This document shows, piece by piece, positions 32,887 through 41,621 of a stretch of 64,000 nucleotides of DNA. The position numbers and the translations under genes were made by a program. Origin of the DNA: a bacterium (GTDB lineage: Bacteria > Chloroflexota > Anaerolineae > Caldilineales > Caldilineaceae). Numbering within the stretch: the first letter of the stretch is position 1; every line of letters starts with the position of its first letter. Location: positions 69,501 through 133,500 of the forward strand of contig WGMT01000048.1 in assembly GCA_016124945.1 (NCBI GenBank), read 5' to 3'. A model generated the notes under the pieces. That model worked only from the letters and a program-made list of their open reading frames with translations. It searched no databases and had not been told where the DNA came from.

Positions 32887-34038
32887 GTGCCGAGTGGAAA
32901 TTTGAAGCAATTACCCCTGAACCGTCTGTTATCCCGTCGCTGGTTGCCCTGGCTTGGCCTGTTGGTGCCGACGATTATCCTCCTCGTCTGGTGGCTGCCC
33001 CGTCTCTTCTCCGACGAAATCCCGCTGGGTCCACAACAAGAGGTGCAGACCATCAACCCCAAGATGGGGATTCATACGCGCCTCACCGACGAAGCCGAGC
33101 CGTGGAAGATCAAACGCACGCTGGAAATGGTGCGCGAAATGGGTGCGCCCTGGATCGTGGAATACTTCCCCTGGGCCTACTACGAACCGCGCCCCGGCCA
33201 CTTTGAGTGGGGACACCCCGATCTGGTAATCGAACATGCCAACCGCCAGGGGTTGACTGTCATCGCGCGGTTGGGCTTTGTGCCCGACTGGGCGCGCCCC
33301 AAAGAGAGCACGCCCCTGCTGCTGCTCGAAGAAAATTACGAAGACTTCGGCCGCTACGCCGCTGCCTTTGTGGAACGCTACGCCGACACCGTCGATTACG
33401 TGATCATCTGGAACGAGCCGAACCTTTCGCTAGAGTGGGGCTACCGGCCCGTAGATCCGGAAAGCTACGTCGAGATGTTACGTGTGGTCTACCCCATGAT
33501 CAAAGAAGCCAACCCCAATGTACAGGTGTTGGGTGGCGCGCTGGCCCCCACACTCGCCCCACCCGGCAGCGAATGGGGCATGGACGACCTAGTCTACCTG
33601 CAACGCATGTACGACGCCGGCGCCGCCGACTACTTCGATATCCTCTCGGTACACTCCTACGGCTGGTACTCCGATCCCGATGAACCCGCCGATCCACAGG
33701 TGATCAACTTCCGCCGCACCGAGTTGCTCTACGAAATCATGCAGCGCAACGGCGACGGCGACAAGCCGCTCATGATCACCGAGGGCGGCTGGAACGATCA
33801 CCCGCGCTGGACGCGCGCCGTTCGTCCAGGACAGCGCATCCACCACACCATCCGCGCCTACGAAATCGCCCGCACCGAATGGCCGTGGATGGAAAGTGTG
33901 GCCTTTTGGGTCTTCCGCTTCCCCTGGGACGCCAAAACCTACCAGGACTACTTTACCTTTGTGGACACCGAATTCGAGCCAAAGCCTATCTACGAAGAAG
34001 TACGCGCCTACGCCCGCGGCGAGGACGTGCTCGAATGA
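32887..34038 (+). CDS. Membrane-anchored glycoside hydrolase, clan GH-A type
   Basis: A 383-residue protein from GTG. One N-terminal membrane helix (about 16-36, WLPWLGLLVPTIILLVWWLP) anchors an extracytoplasmic TIM-barrel. WIVEYFPWAYYEPRPGHFEW and VIARLGFVPDWARP are typical of GH5/GH39-like barrels. The acid/base Glu177 is in VIIWNEPNLS, and the nucleophile is probably Glu299 in LMITEGGWNDHP. The polysaccharide substrate is not evident. The ATG of the downstream solute-binding protein overlaps its TGA by four bases, so the two are coupled. A GH39/GH5-like function is inferred from motifs only. Confidence 0.82.
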   Translation: MPSGNLKQLPLNRLLSRRWLPWLGLLVPTIILLVWWLPRLFSDEIPLGPQQEVQTINPKMGIHTRLTDEAEPWKIKRTLEMVREMGAPWIVEYFPWAYYEPRPGHFEWGHPDLVIEHANRQGLTVIARLGFVPDWARPKESTPLLLLEENYEDFGRYAAAFVERYADTVDYVIIWNEPNLSLEWGYRPVDPESYVEMLRVVYPMIKEANPNVQVLGGALAPTLAPPGSEWGMDDLVYLQRMYDAGAADYFDILSVHSYGWYSDPDEPADPQVINFRRTELLYEIMQRNGDGDKPLMITEGGWNDHPRWTRAVRPGQRIHHTIRAYEIARTEWPWMESVAFWVFRFPWDAKTYQDYFTFVDTEFEPKPIYEEVRAYARGEDVLE

Positions 34039-34856
34039 GCCGTCTTCTCGATCCACGGTATCGCACCTGGGTGATCGCCACCTTGGGTGTGGTGCTGCTG
34101 ATTGTTGTCCTCGGCGTGTTGTGGCAGCGCGAGGTGCTCTTCCCCAGCGTGGATCGGACGTGGCTGGCGATTCAAGAGCGTGGCAGATGGCGCGTGGGCA
34201 TGGATCCCAGCTTTCCTCCCTTTGAAATGCTGGACGAAAATGGCGCGCCTGTGGGGTTTGATGTGGATTTGGCCCACGCCCTGGCCGATCAACTGGGGGT
34301 GGAATTGGAGATTGTGGCCACTGGCTTCGACGGTTTGGTGGACGCTGTGCAGGTCGGGCGCGTCGACAGCGTGATCAGCGCGCTCCCCTTCGACCCACGT
34401 CTGACTCAGGACGTGCGCTACACCACACCCTACTTCGAAGCAGGCACCCGCCTGGCCGTCTCCACTGGATCACCCATCACCAGCATCGACGAGTTGACCG
34501 GCCAACGGGTGGCGGTGGAATGGGGCAGCATGAGCGACGCCGACGTGCGTCAACTTCAGCGCCAAGATCCGTCGATTGAGCGACTGCCCTACGCCACCGC
34601 CGAGGAAGCGCTGGCGGCCCTCCTCGCCGGAGAAGCCGACGCCTTGGTGGTCGATGGTGTGACCCTGCGCCTGGCCCAAGGACGGGGCGCAGCCGTCGAG
34701 GCGGTGGGCGCGCCGTTGGAGGGCGATCCATATGTCATCGCGCTGCCGTTGCACGCCTCCCGTCTCCACGCTCTGCTCGAAGCCGCCCTCGCCACCCTGC
34801 GCGAAGACGGCACCCTGGTCCGCTTGGAAGAAAAGTGGTTTTCGGAGGGAAGGTGA
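34035..34856 (+). CDS. Membrane-anchored solute-binding protein, SBP_bac_3 family
   Basis: Amino-acid-type periplasmic binding protein of 273 residues. The N-terminus has a membrane anchor (VIATLGVVLLIVVLGVLW) rather than a lipobox. The family start is WRVGMDPSFPPFEMLDENGA and then PVGFDVDLAHALADQLGVEL. IVATGFDGLVDAVQVGRVDS, TTPYFEAG and LLAGEADALVVDG follow. No permease or ATPase gene is adjacent, so it may be a stand-alone sensor or use a distant permease. It is translationally coupled to the glycosidase. Its stop lies in a large inverted repeat. Confidence 0.88.
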   Translation: MSRLLDPRYRTWVIATLGVVLLIVVLGVLWQREVLFPSVDRTWLAIQERGRWRVGMDPSFPPFEMLDENGAPVGFDVDLAHALADQLGVELEIVATGFDGLVDAVQVGRVDSVISALPFDPRLTQDVRYTTPYFEAGTRLAVSTGSPITSIDELTGQRVAVEWGSMSDADVRQLQRQDPSIERLPYATAEEALAALLAGEADALVVDGVTLRLAQGRGAAVEAVGAPLEGDPYVIALPLHASRLHALLEAALATLREDGTLVRLEEKWFSEGR

Positions 34857-35130
34857 ATGGTGATTGGTGATTGGTGACTGGGTCTTTCGATTGGTCTGCG
34901 AATGGACGCTTCACTAGTTCTTGGATCACTTCGACCGTGGCTTCCCGTGCGTATTCTACGACCCAATCACCAATCACTAATCACCATTGACTCCACTGCA
35001 AAAAGACCTTTTTCACCGCAAAGAACACAAAGATCACAAAGAAATAGAGTGGAAATCTTTGTGTTCTCTGCGTTCTTTGTGGTTGATTCCTGCTTTTTGC
35101 AGTGGACTCACCATTCACCTCTCCTTCGAA
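34841..35130. repeat. Nested inverted repeats, about 290 bases
   Basis: An outer imperfect 23-base pair of arms (34841-34863 and 35108-35130) encloses two adjacent inverted repeats. The first has 32-base arms of GGTGATT units (34853-34884 and 34960-34991, 29 of 32 matching). The second has exact 13-bp arms ending CACTGCAAAAAG (34993-35005 and 35093-35105), with an inner exact pair AGAACACAAAGAT and its complement. The left end includes the stop of the binding-protein gene. Nothing else occupies this 337-base gap. Confidence 0.8.
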
Positions 35131-35193
35131 AAATTGTGAGCCGACATGCCGAGGCGTATACTGAACAAATACTCTCATTTCGGAGGGACGACG

Positions 35194-35952
35194 ATGGATG
35201 CACTCGCCGAGCGTCTGGCGTTACAACTCGACTTTTTGAAGCTGTACACGCAGGTTCGCAAGCGACCTTGGGGGCTGTTGCTCTACAATCTGGAGAATCC
35301 AGACTATCACGAAGCCAATGGAGCGCGTTACGTCCGCTGCCAGGCCGATGAGTCCGCCGCGGTGATCGACGAGATCGTGCGCTTCTATCGCACCCGCCGC
35401 CTCACCCCGCGCGTTGACGTCGATCCTCAGACTGAGCCTGTCGACTTTCGTCAACGACTTGAAGCAAGCGGCTTTGAGTCGACGCCCAGCGAATACCGCG
35501 TGATGCGCTGGCAAGGGGACGCACCGCCGCCGCCCGAACTGCCCGCCGGTGTCAAGTTGGCCGTTGCCACACCCTACGACATCGAAGCCGTCGTGCAAAT
35601 CGAGGCGGACGATTCACCTTGGGCCGGCACCGAATGGCTGCGCCGCCGCACCAAGACGTTGATGGCCAAATCGTCGGTGCGCTACTACGTGATCTGGGTG
35701 GACGGTGTCCCCGCGGCCACGGCCATGTGTTTTTGGACGGACAAACTGGGCTTTGTGGAAAGCGTGGCCACGCGCCCGGCCTATCGTCGCCGCGGCCTGG
35801 CCTCGGCCATCATCCAGCGAATGCAAATGGACACGCCCACGCCGTTGATGCTCGACGTCGAAGCAGAAAACGCCGAGCGAGTCTATGCACGGCGCGGCTT
35901 TGCAGTGGTGGGGCAAGCGCCGGTCTGGTCCTGTTGGTTGCCGGCGGATTGA
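35194..35952 (+). CDS. GNAT-family N-acetyltransferase (two-domain)
   Basis: A 252-residue protein from the ATG at 35194, preceded by a GGAGGG ribosome-binding site. The N-terminal 120 residues look like a degenerate GNAT domain (SAAVIDEIVRFYRTRRLTPR, FRQRLEASGFE). The C-terminal half is a standard GNAT fold with VESVATRPAYRRRGLASAII as the acetyl-CoA loop and NAERVYARRGFAVVGQAPVW. Such double-GNAT proteins include mycothiol synthase-like and aminoglycoside-type enzymes. The substrate is unknown. Confidence 0.85.
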   Translation: MDALAERLALQLDFLKLYTQVRKRPWGLLLYNLENPDYHEANGARYVRCQADESAAVIDEIVRFYRTRRLTPRVDVDPQTEPVDFRQRLEASGFESTPSEYRVMRWQGDAPPPPELPAGVKLAVATPYDIEAVVQIEADDSPWAGTEWLRRRTKTLMAKSSVRYYVIWVDGVPAATAMCFWTDKLGFVESVATRPAYRRRGLASAIIQRMQMDTPTPLMLDVEAENAERVYARRGFAVVGQAPVWSCWLPAD

Positions 35953-36033
35953 AGAAAATGATTGATGAATGGGTAGCGGATGCTGTGGGGAATTGGGGTT
36001 TCTTGTTCGTTCAGTCGATGATGGGATGATGCG

Positions 36034-36897
36034 ATGATGGGGATGAATGGGTATCGGTTTGTGCCGCGGGTGGATGCGCCGGGGGATGGCGCGGGGGATG
36101 TCTATTGGTTTCTGTTCCAGAATGACCGGCTTGTGGTGCTGACCAGCGACGCTGAACAGGTGACGGTGCCCTGTCTCGCTGATCCGGCAGGGATGGGGCT
36201 TTCGCCGGTTCGCCGTCAATATCTGGGCTACTTGGAAAACGGCACAGGTGCGCCTGTCCACTGTTATTCGGCGGAGTGCGATCCGGCTTTGTCCTTAGGC
36301 GAAGGGATGGCGGCAGAGGGCTTGCGTCAACTCTACACCCGGCTCGACGATACCTTTTTCAGCATTGCCGGCCGCGCCGTACAGATTGTGGAGTGGGATC
36401 GCAACCATCAATTTTGTGGCCGATGTGCCACACCCACCGAGGCGATGCCCAACGAACGCACTCGCCGTTGTCCCCAATGTGGGCTGTCGAGTTACCCGCG
36501 CATTTCTCCGGCCACGATCTGCGCCGTCACCCGCCACACTGAGGACGGGGAACGCATCCTGTTGGCGCGCAACCATCGCTTCCCGGCGGGGCGCTACAGT
36601 GTGCTGGCCGGTTTTGTGGAAGCCGGCGAATCGCTGGAAGAGTGTGTGGCGCGGGAGATCGACGAAGAAGTGGGGATCCAGGTCAAAAACATTCGCTACT
36701 TCGGCAGCCAGCCGTGGCCCTTTCCCAACTCACTCATGATCGGCTTCACCGCCGAGTACGACCACGGCGACATTGTCCTCGAAGACGCCGAAATCGCCGA
36801 CGCCCAGTGGTTCAGCGCCGACAACCTGCCCCAACTGCCGCCGCCCATGAGCATCGCCCGCCGCTTGATCGACGATTTTGTGACTCGGCAAGTGTAG
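36034..36897 (+). CDS. nudC: NADH pyrophosphatase, Nudix hydrolase NudC
   Basis: A 287-residue hydrolase of NADH and, in other bacteria, NAD-capped RNA. The zinc ribbon has FCGRCATP and RCPQCGLSSYPR (four Cys). Nudix box: GFVEAGESLEECVAREIDEE. The NudC-specific QPWPFPNSLMIGF follows. The N-terminal 130 residues form the usual domain. Several ATG codons occur in a GATGATGGGATGATG stretch just upstream, so the exact start (36034, 36037 or 36043) is uncertain. Confidence 0.95.
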   Translation: MMGMNGYRFVPRVDAPGDGAGDVYWFLFQNDRLVVLTSDAEQVTVPCLADPAGMGLSPVRRQYLGYLENGTGAPVHCYSAECDPALSLGEGMAAEGLRQLYTRLDDTFFSIAGRAVQIVEWDRNHQFCGRCATPTEAMPNERTRRCPQCGLSSYPRISPATICAVTRHTEDGERILLARNHRFPAGRYSVLAGFVEAGESLEECVAREIDEEVGIQVKNIRYFGSQPWPFPNSLMIGFTAEYDHGDIVLEDAEIADAQWFSADNLPQLPPPMSIARRLIDDFVTRQV

Positions 36898-36906
36898 AAA
36901 AGATGC

Positions 36907-37111
36907 ACCATAAGGCGCAAAGGCCGCTAAGAAAGGACGCAAAGAGGAGAAATGGACACGGATTACAGGATTTAAAAGGAATGGAACAAGCCGTTGCTAG
37001 AGCTTAAAAACGATCTGTTTGTCTTCTGCATCCTGAATTGTCCTGAAATCCGTGTCCTCCGCTTATGTCTCTATCTCTCTTTTTCTTTGCGTCCTTTGCG
37101 CCTTTGCGGTG
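36907..37111. repeat. Intergenic inverted repeat, CGCAAAGGACGCAAAG type
   Basis: Left arm with AAGGCGCAAAGG and AAGGACGCAAAG (36907-36942) pairs imperfectly with 37085-37111. An inner pair (36954-36970 and 37041-37057, 16 of 17 matching) carries GGACACGGATT-CAGGA. Repeats of this wording are, to my recollection, widespread in genomes of unrelated environmental bacteria. It separates the convergent nudC and M42 peptidase genes. A further partial copy (CCTTTGCGGTGAATTTTT) lies at about 38193-38210. Confidence 0.75.
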
Positions 37112-37124
37112 AATTCTTGTGTTA

Positions 37125-38183
37125 TCAGGGTGTGAAATCTTCGTCGCCGTTGAGGCCGCTGACCAGTGCCGCCAGCAGATCGGCGCAGTGATCGATGTCG
37201 GCGAGGGATATGGTTTCCACGGCGCTGTGCATGTAGCGGTTGGGTACGCCGACAAGACCGGTGACCACCCCCGCCCGTGACAACTGTATGGCGTTGGCAT
37301 CGGTGCCGGTGCCGCGGCCATGCGCCGCAATCTGGTAAGGGATCTGCGACGCTTCCGCCGTGTCGACAAGACGGTCAAAAAGATGCGGATTGACATTCGG
37401 CCCCCGATCAATAACCGGCCCCGCGCCCAGCCGAATGTCGCCCTGTTGCCGCATGTCCATGGACGGGCAATCGGTGGCATGGGTGACGTCGACGGCGAGG
37501 CCGATGTGCGGGCGCACGCCGAAGGTGCTGGTGATGGCCCCACGCAGGCCAATCTCTTCTTGCACGGTGGAGACGGCGTACATGGCCACGTTGAGCCCCT
37601 TGGCGGCGGCGCGGCGTAGCGCTTCGATCACCACCCATACCCCCGTGATGTTGTCCATGCCCGGCGCGTTGGCAAAGCCGTTTAGCATCTCCTGGTAGCC
37701 CAGTTCCAGCGTAATGGGGTCGCCGATGCGCACCAAAGCGGCAGCTTCGGCCTTATCCGCCGCCCCGATGTCGATCCACATCTCCTCCAACTTCACCACT
37801 TTCTTGCGTTCTTCTTCGGTGAGCAGGTGAATTGCCTTGCGCGAAATCAGCGCGGGGATCGGCCCGCTCTTCGTCCACACCGTCATGCGCTGGCCGATCA
37901 ACTGCTGCGGATCCCAGCCGCCGATGGGCTTGGCATAGAGGAAGCCCTTCTCGTCGATGTACGTCACCACCAGCCCAATCTGATCCACATGACCGGCCAG
38001 CAGCACTCGCGTCGGCGCACCCACATTCTTCCCCACAATCACATTGCCGTGGACATCGGTAATCACCTCATCGGCGAAGCTCTGCACATAGTCGCGCACC
38101 ACCTTTTGCGCAGGCTGTTCATACCCTGCGGGGCTGGGCACGTTGAGTAGATCGATGAGGAATTGTTTCGCTGTCGATTCCAT
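37125..38183 (-). CDS. M42-family metallo-aminopeptidase
   Basis: Dodecamer-type peptidase of 352 residues. Metal ligands: His in LLAGHVDQIGLVV, Asp in ANAPGMDNITG, the catalytic Glu pair in STVQEEIGLRGA, Asp in IGLAVDVTHATD, and His in PNRYMHSAVETIS. The PDZ-like insertion (about 70-165) is present. Family members are glutamyl, deblocking or endoglucanase-annotated aminopeptidases that trim peptides in the cytosol. Next upstream is an S9 peptidase on the same strand (23-base gap), suggesting a peptide-degrading pair. Confidence 0.93.
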   Translation of the reverse strand: MESTAKQFLIDLLNVPSPAGYEQPAQKVVRDYVQSFADEVITDVHGNVIVGKNVGAPTRVLLAGHVDQIGLVVTYIDEKGFLYAKPIGGWDPQQLIGQRMTVWTKSGPIPALISRKAIHLLTEEERKKVVKLEEMWIDIGAADKAEAAALVRIGDPITLELGYQEMLNGFANAPGMDNITGVWVVIEALRRAAAKGLNVAMYAVSTVQEEIGLRGAITSTFGVRPHIGLAVDVTHATDCPSMDMRQQGDIRLGAGPVIDRGPNVNPHLFDRLVDTAEASQIPYQIAAHGRGTGTDANAIQLSRAGVVTGLVGVPNRYMHSAVETISLADIDHCADLLAALVSGLNGDEDFTP

Positions 38184-38206
38184 GATGCATCCTTTGCGGT
38201 GAATTT

Positions 38207-40024
38207 TTACAGGTGTCGATCCAGGAAGTCCGCCATACGCGTGAAGCTGTCGACGCGGTTGGCGAGTTTACTGATCTTGTGTCCTTCATCGGCGTAGTGG
38301 AGGAATTCAACCGTGCCGCCGGCGTTGCGCACCCGCTCTACGATCTGCTCCGATTCGAAGAGCGGCACCCGCGGATCGTTGTCCCCGGCGATGACCATGA
38401 GCGGCATGGTGATGCGCTCCGCCTTGTGGATCGGTGAGATCTGCGTTAAGAGATCACGGTGATGGGCCAGGCTGCCATATTCTTTTTCGCGGTGGGCGCG
38501 CCGCCAGGGGCTGGTACGCTCCATGAAACTGACCCAGTTGGCAATGCCCACCACGTTGATGCCGGCGGCGAAAAGTTCGGGGTAGGCTGTCAATGCCGCC
38601 AACACCATGAAGCCGCCATAGCTACGCCCGTAAATGGCGACGCGACCGCCGTTGATCTCGGCCCGTCCTTGTAGCCAGTGGACGGCGTACTTGAGATCGG
38701 CCACACTGTCGGGGCGTTTCTCTAACTCGTCGAGCTCGGCGTAGGCGCGGCCGTATCCCCCGCTGCCCCGCACATTTGTGCCCAGGATGGCGTAGCCGCG
38801 GCTGAGAAAATATTGAAAGCGTACGTCGAAATCGGGGCGCAACTGGCTGGTTGGCCCACCGTGGACGTAGAGGATGCAGGGATAGCCGCCGTCTGGCCGA
38901 GGTGTTAGGGGAAGATAGTAGAAAGCCGGGATCTGTCTCCCGTCGAAGCTCTCGAAGTGGATCAAATCAGGCAACACAAAAGAAGAGGGCGCGATGCCCG
39001 CCGTTTCGCTCTGTGTGAGGATGTTTAAGTCGCCGCTCACTAAATCTGCCGTCCACACATTGGCAGGCTGGTTGGGTGTCATCAAGTCGAAGATCACCTG
39101 TCCCTCGCCACGGAACTTGATCTTGCCGATCTGCCCGCCGGGGACGTCTTCGATTCGGCGGCTGCTGTGTGTACTTAACTCCAACACCCACAGTTCGCTG
39201 TAACCGCCTGCATTGAATGTATAGGCGGCGCGCGTCCCCTGCGCGTTGACAGCCAGCAGTTCGATCTCCCCTTCACCATCGTGGATCTCTGCTGTGACAA
39301 TGGCGTCGAGTTCACCGCTCTCTACATTCAGGCGGCAGAGTGCGCCACGATCGTGGTGGCGATCGCTGATCAGGTAGACGCCGTGGGCTTCCCAGCGTAC
39401 CTGTTCGTAACGGGCTGCGGTGATGCCGTCGGTGAGACATTGTTCTGATGCGCCAAAGTCGTTGATCGTCACCACGAAGAGCCGATCCTCTAGCGGACCG
39501 ACCTGCTCGCGCACCAGCACTTGCCGGTTGTCGGGAGACCACGCCATCACCTCGCGGTTGCCTGCCATCTCACACAGGAATTGCGGCTCACCGCCCCCAA
39601 TGTCCATAACGTAGAGATCAAAATCGATACTGTTGCGGGCGTTGCTTGTGTAGAGAATGCGCCGCCCGTCTCCACTCCAACCACCAAAGCGGTGGATGGC
39701 ATCGTCTTGGTGGGTGAGGCGGCGTACATCGTGGCCGTCTTTGCCGCCATAGTTGGTGATGAGGTAGAACTGCTGCTTCTCGTTGCCGCCCACATCGCTC
39801 ACCGCCAGCAGGTGATCCGCCGCGCCGCTGCCATGCAACTCCCACACCTTGTCTGCAAAGAAGGTCAACTGGCGCGGCCAGTCTTTGCTGTTGGGATCAG
39901 TCGCAATGCTCCAGACTTGGTAGTTGCCGGTGATGTCGCTCAGGAATGCCACACGCCTGCCGTCGGGCGAAAGCACCGGCGACGTGGCGCTACGGACGTT
40001 GAGATAACGGGCAAAATCAGTCAT
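38207..40024 (-). CDS. S9-family serine peptidase (acylaminoacyl-peptidase / prolyl oligopeptidase type)
   Basis: A 605-residue cytosolic peptidase; no signal peptide. The N-terminal beta-propeller has TolB-like blades (RSATSPVLSPDGRRVAFLSD, FGGWSGDGRRILYTSN, MAWSPDNRQVLV). The C-terminal alpha/beta hydrolase has nucleophile Ser468 in AIYGRSYGGFMVLAA, Asp550 in VIAGDNDPRVPLFES and His582 in YADEGHKISK. CILYVHGGPTSQ is the oxyanion region. It probably removes acylated or di-/tripeptide N-termini. It forms a pair with the M42 peptidase. Confidence 0.93.
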   Translation of the reverse strand: MTDFARYLNVRSATSPVLSPDGRRVAFLSDITGNYQVWSIATDPNSKDWPRQLTFFADKVWELHGSGAADHLLAVSDVGGNEKQQFYLITNYGGKDGHDVRRLTHQDDAIHRFGGWSGDGRRILYTSNARNSIDFDLYVMDIGGGEPQFLCEMAGNREVMAWSPDNRQVLVREQVGPLEDRLFVVTINDFGASEQCLTDGITAARYEQVRWEAHGVYLISDRHHDRGALCRLNVESGELDAIVTAEIHDGEGEIELLAVNAQGTRAAYTFNAGGYSELWVLELSTHSSRRIEDVPGGQIGKIKFRGEGQVIFDLMTPNQPANVWTADLVSGDLNILTQSETAGIAPSSFVLPDLIHFESFDGRQIPAFYYLPLTPRPDGGYPCILYVHGGPTSQLRPDFDVRFQYFLSRGYAILGTNVRGSGGYGRAYAELDELEKRPDSVADLKYAVHWLQGRAEINGGRVAIYGRSYGGFMVLAALTAYPELFAAGINVVGIANWVSFMERTSPWRRAHREKEYGSLAHHRDLLTQISPIHKAERITMPLMVIAGDNDPRVPLFESEQIVERVRNAGGTVEFLHYADEGHKISKLANRVDSFTRMADFLDRHL

Positions 40025-40144
40025 CGCGGGTTCCTTTGCAGGGCGCGCCTAACGTAGACGCCGGATGAGAAGGAAACGTTTTTGCGATTATACCCGCGAA
40101 TCGGAATCGATGCCCATTATTTACTTGACCGGTTTACCCCGCCT

Positions 40145-40320
40145 GTAGGTTGGGTTCTTGCCCGGGTCCGCCCGACATTGTGTCTTTTGGAGATTCGGAG
40201 GGCAAGAACCCAACAGCGCTTCCCACCAATCAGAATGTGGGTCGGGTGCCCCGTTGGGTTATCAGCGCGGTGAATGGACGGCGTTCGTTGCTGCGCCAAG
40301 GCGGTGACAACCCAACCTAC
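40145..40320. repeat. GTAGGTTGGGTT-type nested inverted repeat
   Basis: Outer 12-bp arms GTAGGTTGGGTT (40145-40156) and AACCCAACCTAC (40309-40320) enclose an exact 15-bp pair (40149-40163 and 40200-40214) and a further GTTGGGTT (40253-40260). The outer right arm contains the stop codon of the downstream kinase gene. Apart from this element, the 292-base gap 40025-40316 holds nothing recognisable. Confidence 0.75.
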
Positions 40321-41513
40321 GCCAGAACCAAGTCTGTGGCCGGCTGGCCCAAACGCGCCAGCAACTGCGGTGACATCGACACTCCACCCGGGCGGAAGGC
40401 GTAAACACAGGCCAGCCGCAGCCGCGTCGCATCGGCATAGACTTGCAAGCGCTCCGAAGACAGCCATTCCACCGGATATTCGCGAAGGAAGGCCGCCCGC
40501 GCCCGCTGCAAGGAACAACCCAATCGCCCTGTCTGCAAACTGCGCAGTTCCAGGTGAACAAGCGCATTGGCCACGTCGAGTTCGGCTTCGCCCACGGCCA
40601 GGGTGTCGAGATCGAGCAGACCGGCTTCACCATCGTCGGTAACGAAGATCTGCTTGTCGTAAAAATCGCGGTGGAGTAGCGTCGGCACGCCGGTTGCACC
40701 AGTCAACATTTCGGCCACCCGCGCCACCGGAATTGTGATTTCCGCATGGAGACGCGGCGCAAAATCGTGTAGTCGATCCATCCACCGCGCCAAGACGCCC
40801 ACTTCTTGCGTCGCTGCATGGGGAACGGCCCAGGCAGGCGCTGGCATCTCGTGGAGCGCGCCCAGCGTGCGCCCCATGACCTTCAATGCGTCTTCGATGG
40901 CGGGGCTGTCGTAGAGATCGTGTACCGACTTCCCCGCTAGCGCCGCTGTGGAGACGATGCCCGCAACTTCGTCGTGGTGTAGCAGCGCCGGTGTGGCGAA
41001 GGTGCGGATGTGCTCTGCCGCCCAGGTCAGCGCCGCTGCCAACGCGCCGCTTTTTTCGGGACGCACCGCTTTGGCGAAGACGGTTTCGCCTTCCTGTTGC
41101 AGACGAACCACGGCGCGGCGCTCAGGGCGGTGGACGATGATCTGCGCGCCTGGCTGCGCCAGCAGACTGCCCAGCCCCCGCAGCCGCCGATCCGCGCCGT
41201 GGGCTTGCAGGATCAGCTTGTGCTCGTCTAACTTGATCACCGAATCTGGATCGACGGCGGCTTTGCGCGTACTGCGCAGGATCTGGCTGCGTCGCTCATC
41301 GTCGGCGATCCACTGGCCGGGGACGATCTCACCCGCGGGCGTCACAAATTCCACGGCGACGTGGTCTACGTCCTGGGGCCAGGTGCGGCGCAACGTCAGC
41401 CGCGGCGCAGACAATCCCCAGCGTACCGCCGTCGTCTGCGGTAGTTCAATCTGCTGTAACGCAGCGAAACGTTGGGGGAAGCGCCAGGGGGAAGATTGAT
41501 TGGTGATTTGCAT
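40317..41513 (-). CDS. APH-type small-molecule kinase (phosphotransferase)
   Basis: A 398-residue protein starting at the ATG at 41513 (CAGGAGATCAACC ribosome-binding site); in-frame codons further up lie in a repeat and are rejected. The N-terminal about 110 residues are of unknown fold. The kinase core follows: AVVRLQQEGETVFAKAVRPE with the ATP Lys, LLHRDFYDKQIFVTDDGEAG with Asp283 as catalytic base, and LLDLDTL as the metal-binding Asp segment. It resembles aminoglycoside/choline kinase-like enzymes, and the acceptor is likely a small sugar or alcohol. It is a paralogue of the next kinase and the last gene of the cluster. Confidence 0.8.
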   Translation of the reverse strand: MQITNQSSPWRFPQRFAALQQIELPQTTAVRWGLSAPRLTLRRTWPQDVDHVAVEFVTPAGEIVPGQWIADDERRSQILRSTRKAAVDPDSVIKLDEHKLILQAHGADRRLRGLGSLLAQPGAQIIVHRPERRAVVRLQQEGETVFAKAVRPEKSGALAAALTWAAEHIRTFATPALLHHDEVAGIVSTAALAGKSVHDLYDSPAIEDALKVMGRTLGALHEMPAPAWAVPHAATQEVGVLARWMDRLHDFAPRLHAEITIPVARVAEMLTGATGVPTLLHRDFYDKQIFVTDDGEAGLLDLDTLAVGEAELDVANALVHLELRSLQTGRLGCSLQRARAAFLREYPVEWLSSERLQVYADATRLRLACVYAFRPGGVSMSPQLLARLGQPATDLVLA

Positions 41514-41537
41514 GGTTGATCTCCTGTTGAGAAATGA

Positions 41538-41621
41538 GTAATGCGTAATCCGTAATTGGTCGAGCAGGTTGGTTGCCAATTGGCAAGTGACTTCGTCTAC
41601 GAATTACGCATTACGAATTAC
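41538..41621. repeat. Dispersed intergenic repeat, copy 1
   Basis: An imperfect palindromic element: GTAATGCGTAATCCGTAATT on the left, CCAATTGGCA centre, and ACGAATTACGCATTACGAAT on the right. It closely matches the reverse complement of 47251-47347. It covers the stop codon of the second kinase gene (41604) and ends near the start of the first. Confidence 0.8.

Noticed and set aside
34735..34977. Minus-strand frame of 80 codons with protein-like text (EYAREATVEVIQELVKRPFA)
   Set aside because: It starts in the GGTGATT arm of the nested repeat and ends antisense in the binding-protein gene. The readable part could be a relic, but no family was recognised.
41514..41579. Upstream in-frame extension of the first kinase (22 residues)
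   Set aside because: It is encoded by the dispersed repeat, while the internal ATG at 41513 has a good ribosome-binding site.
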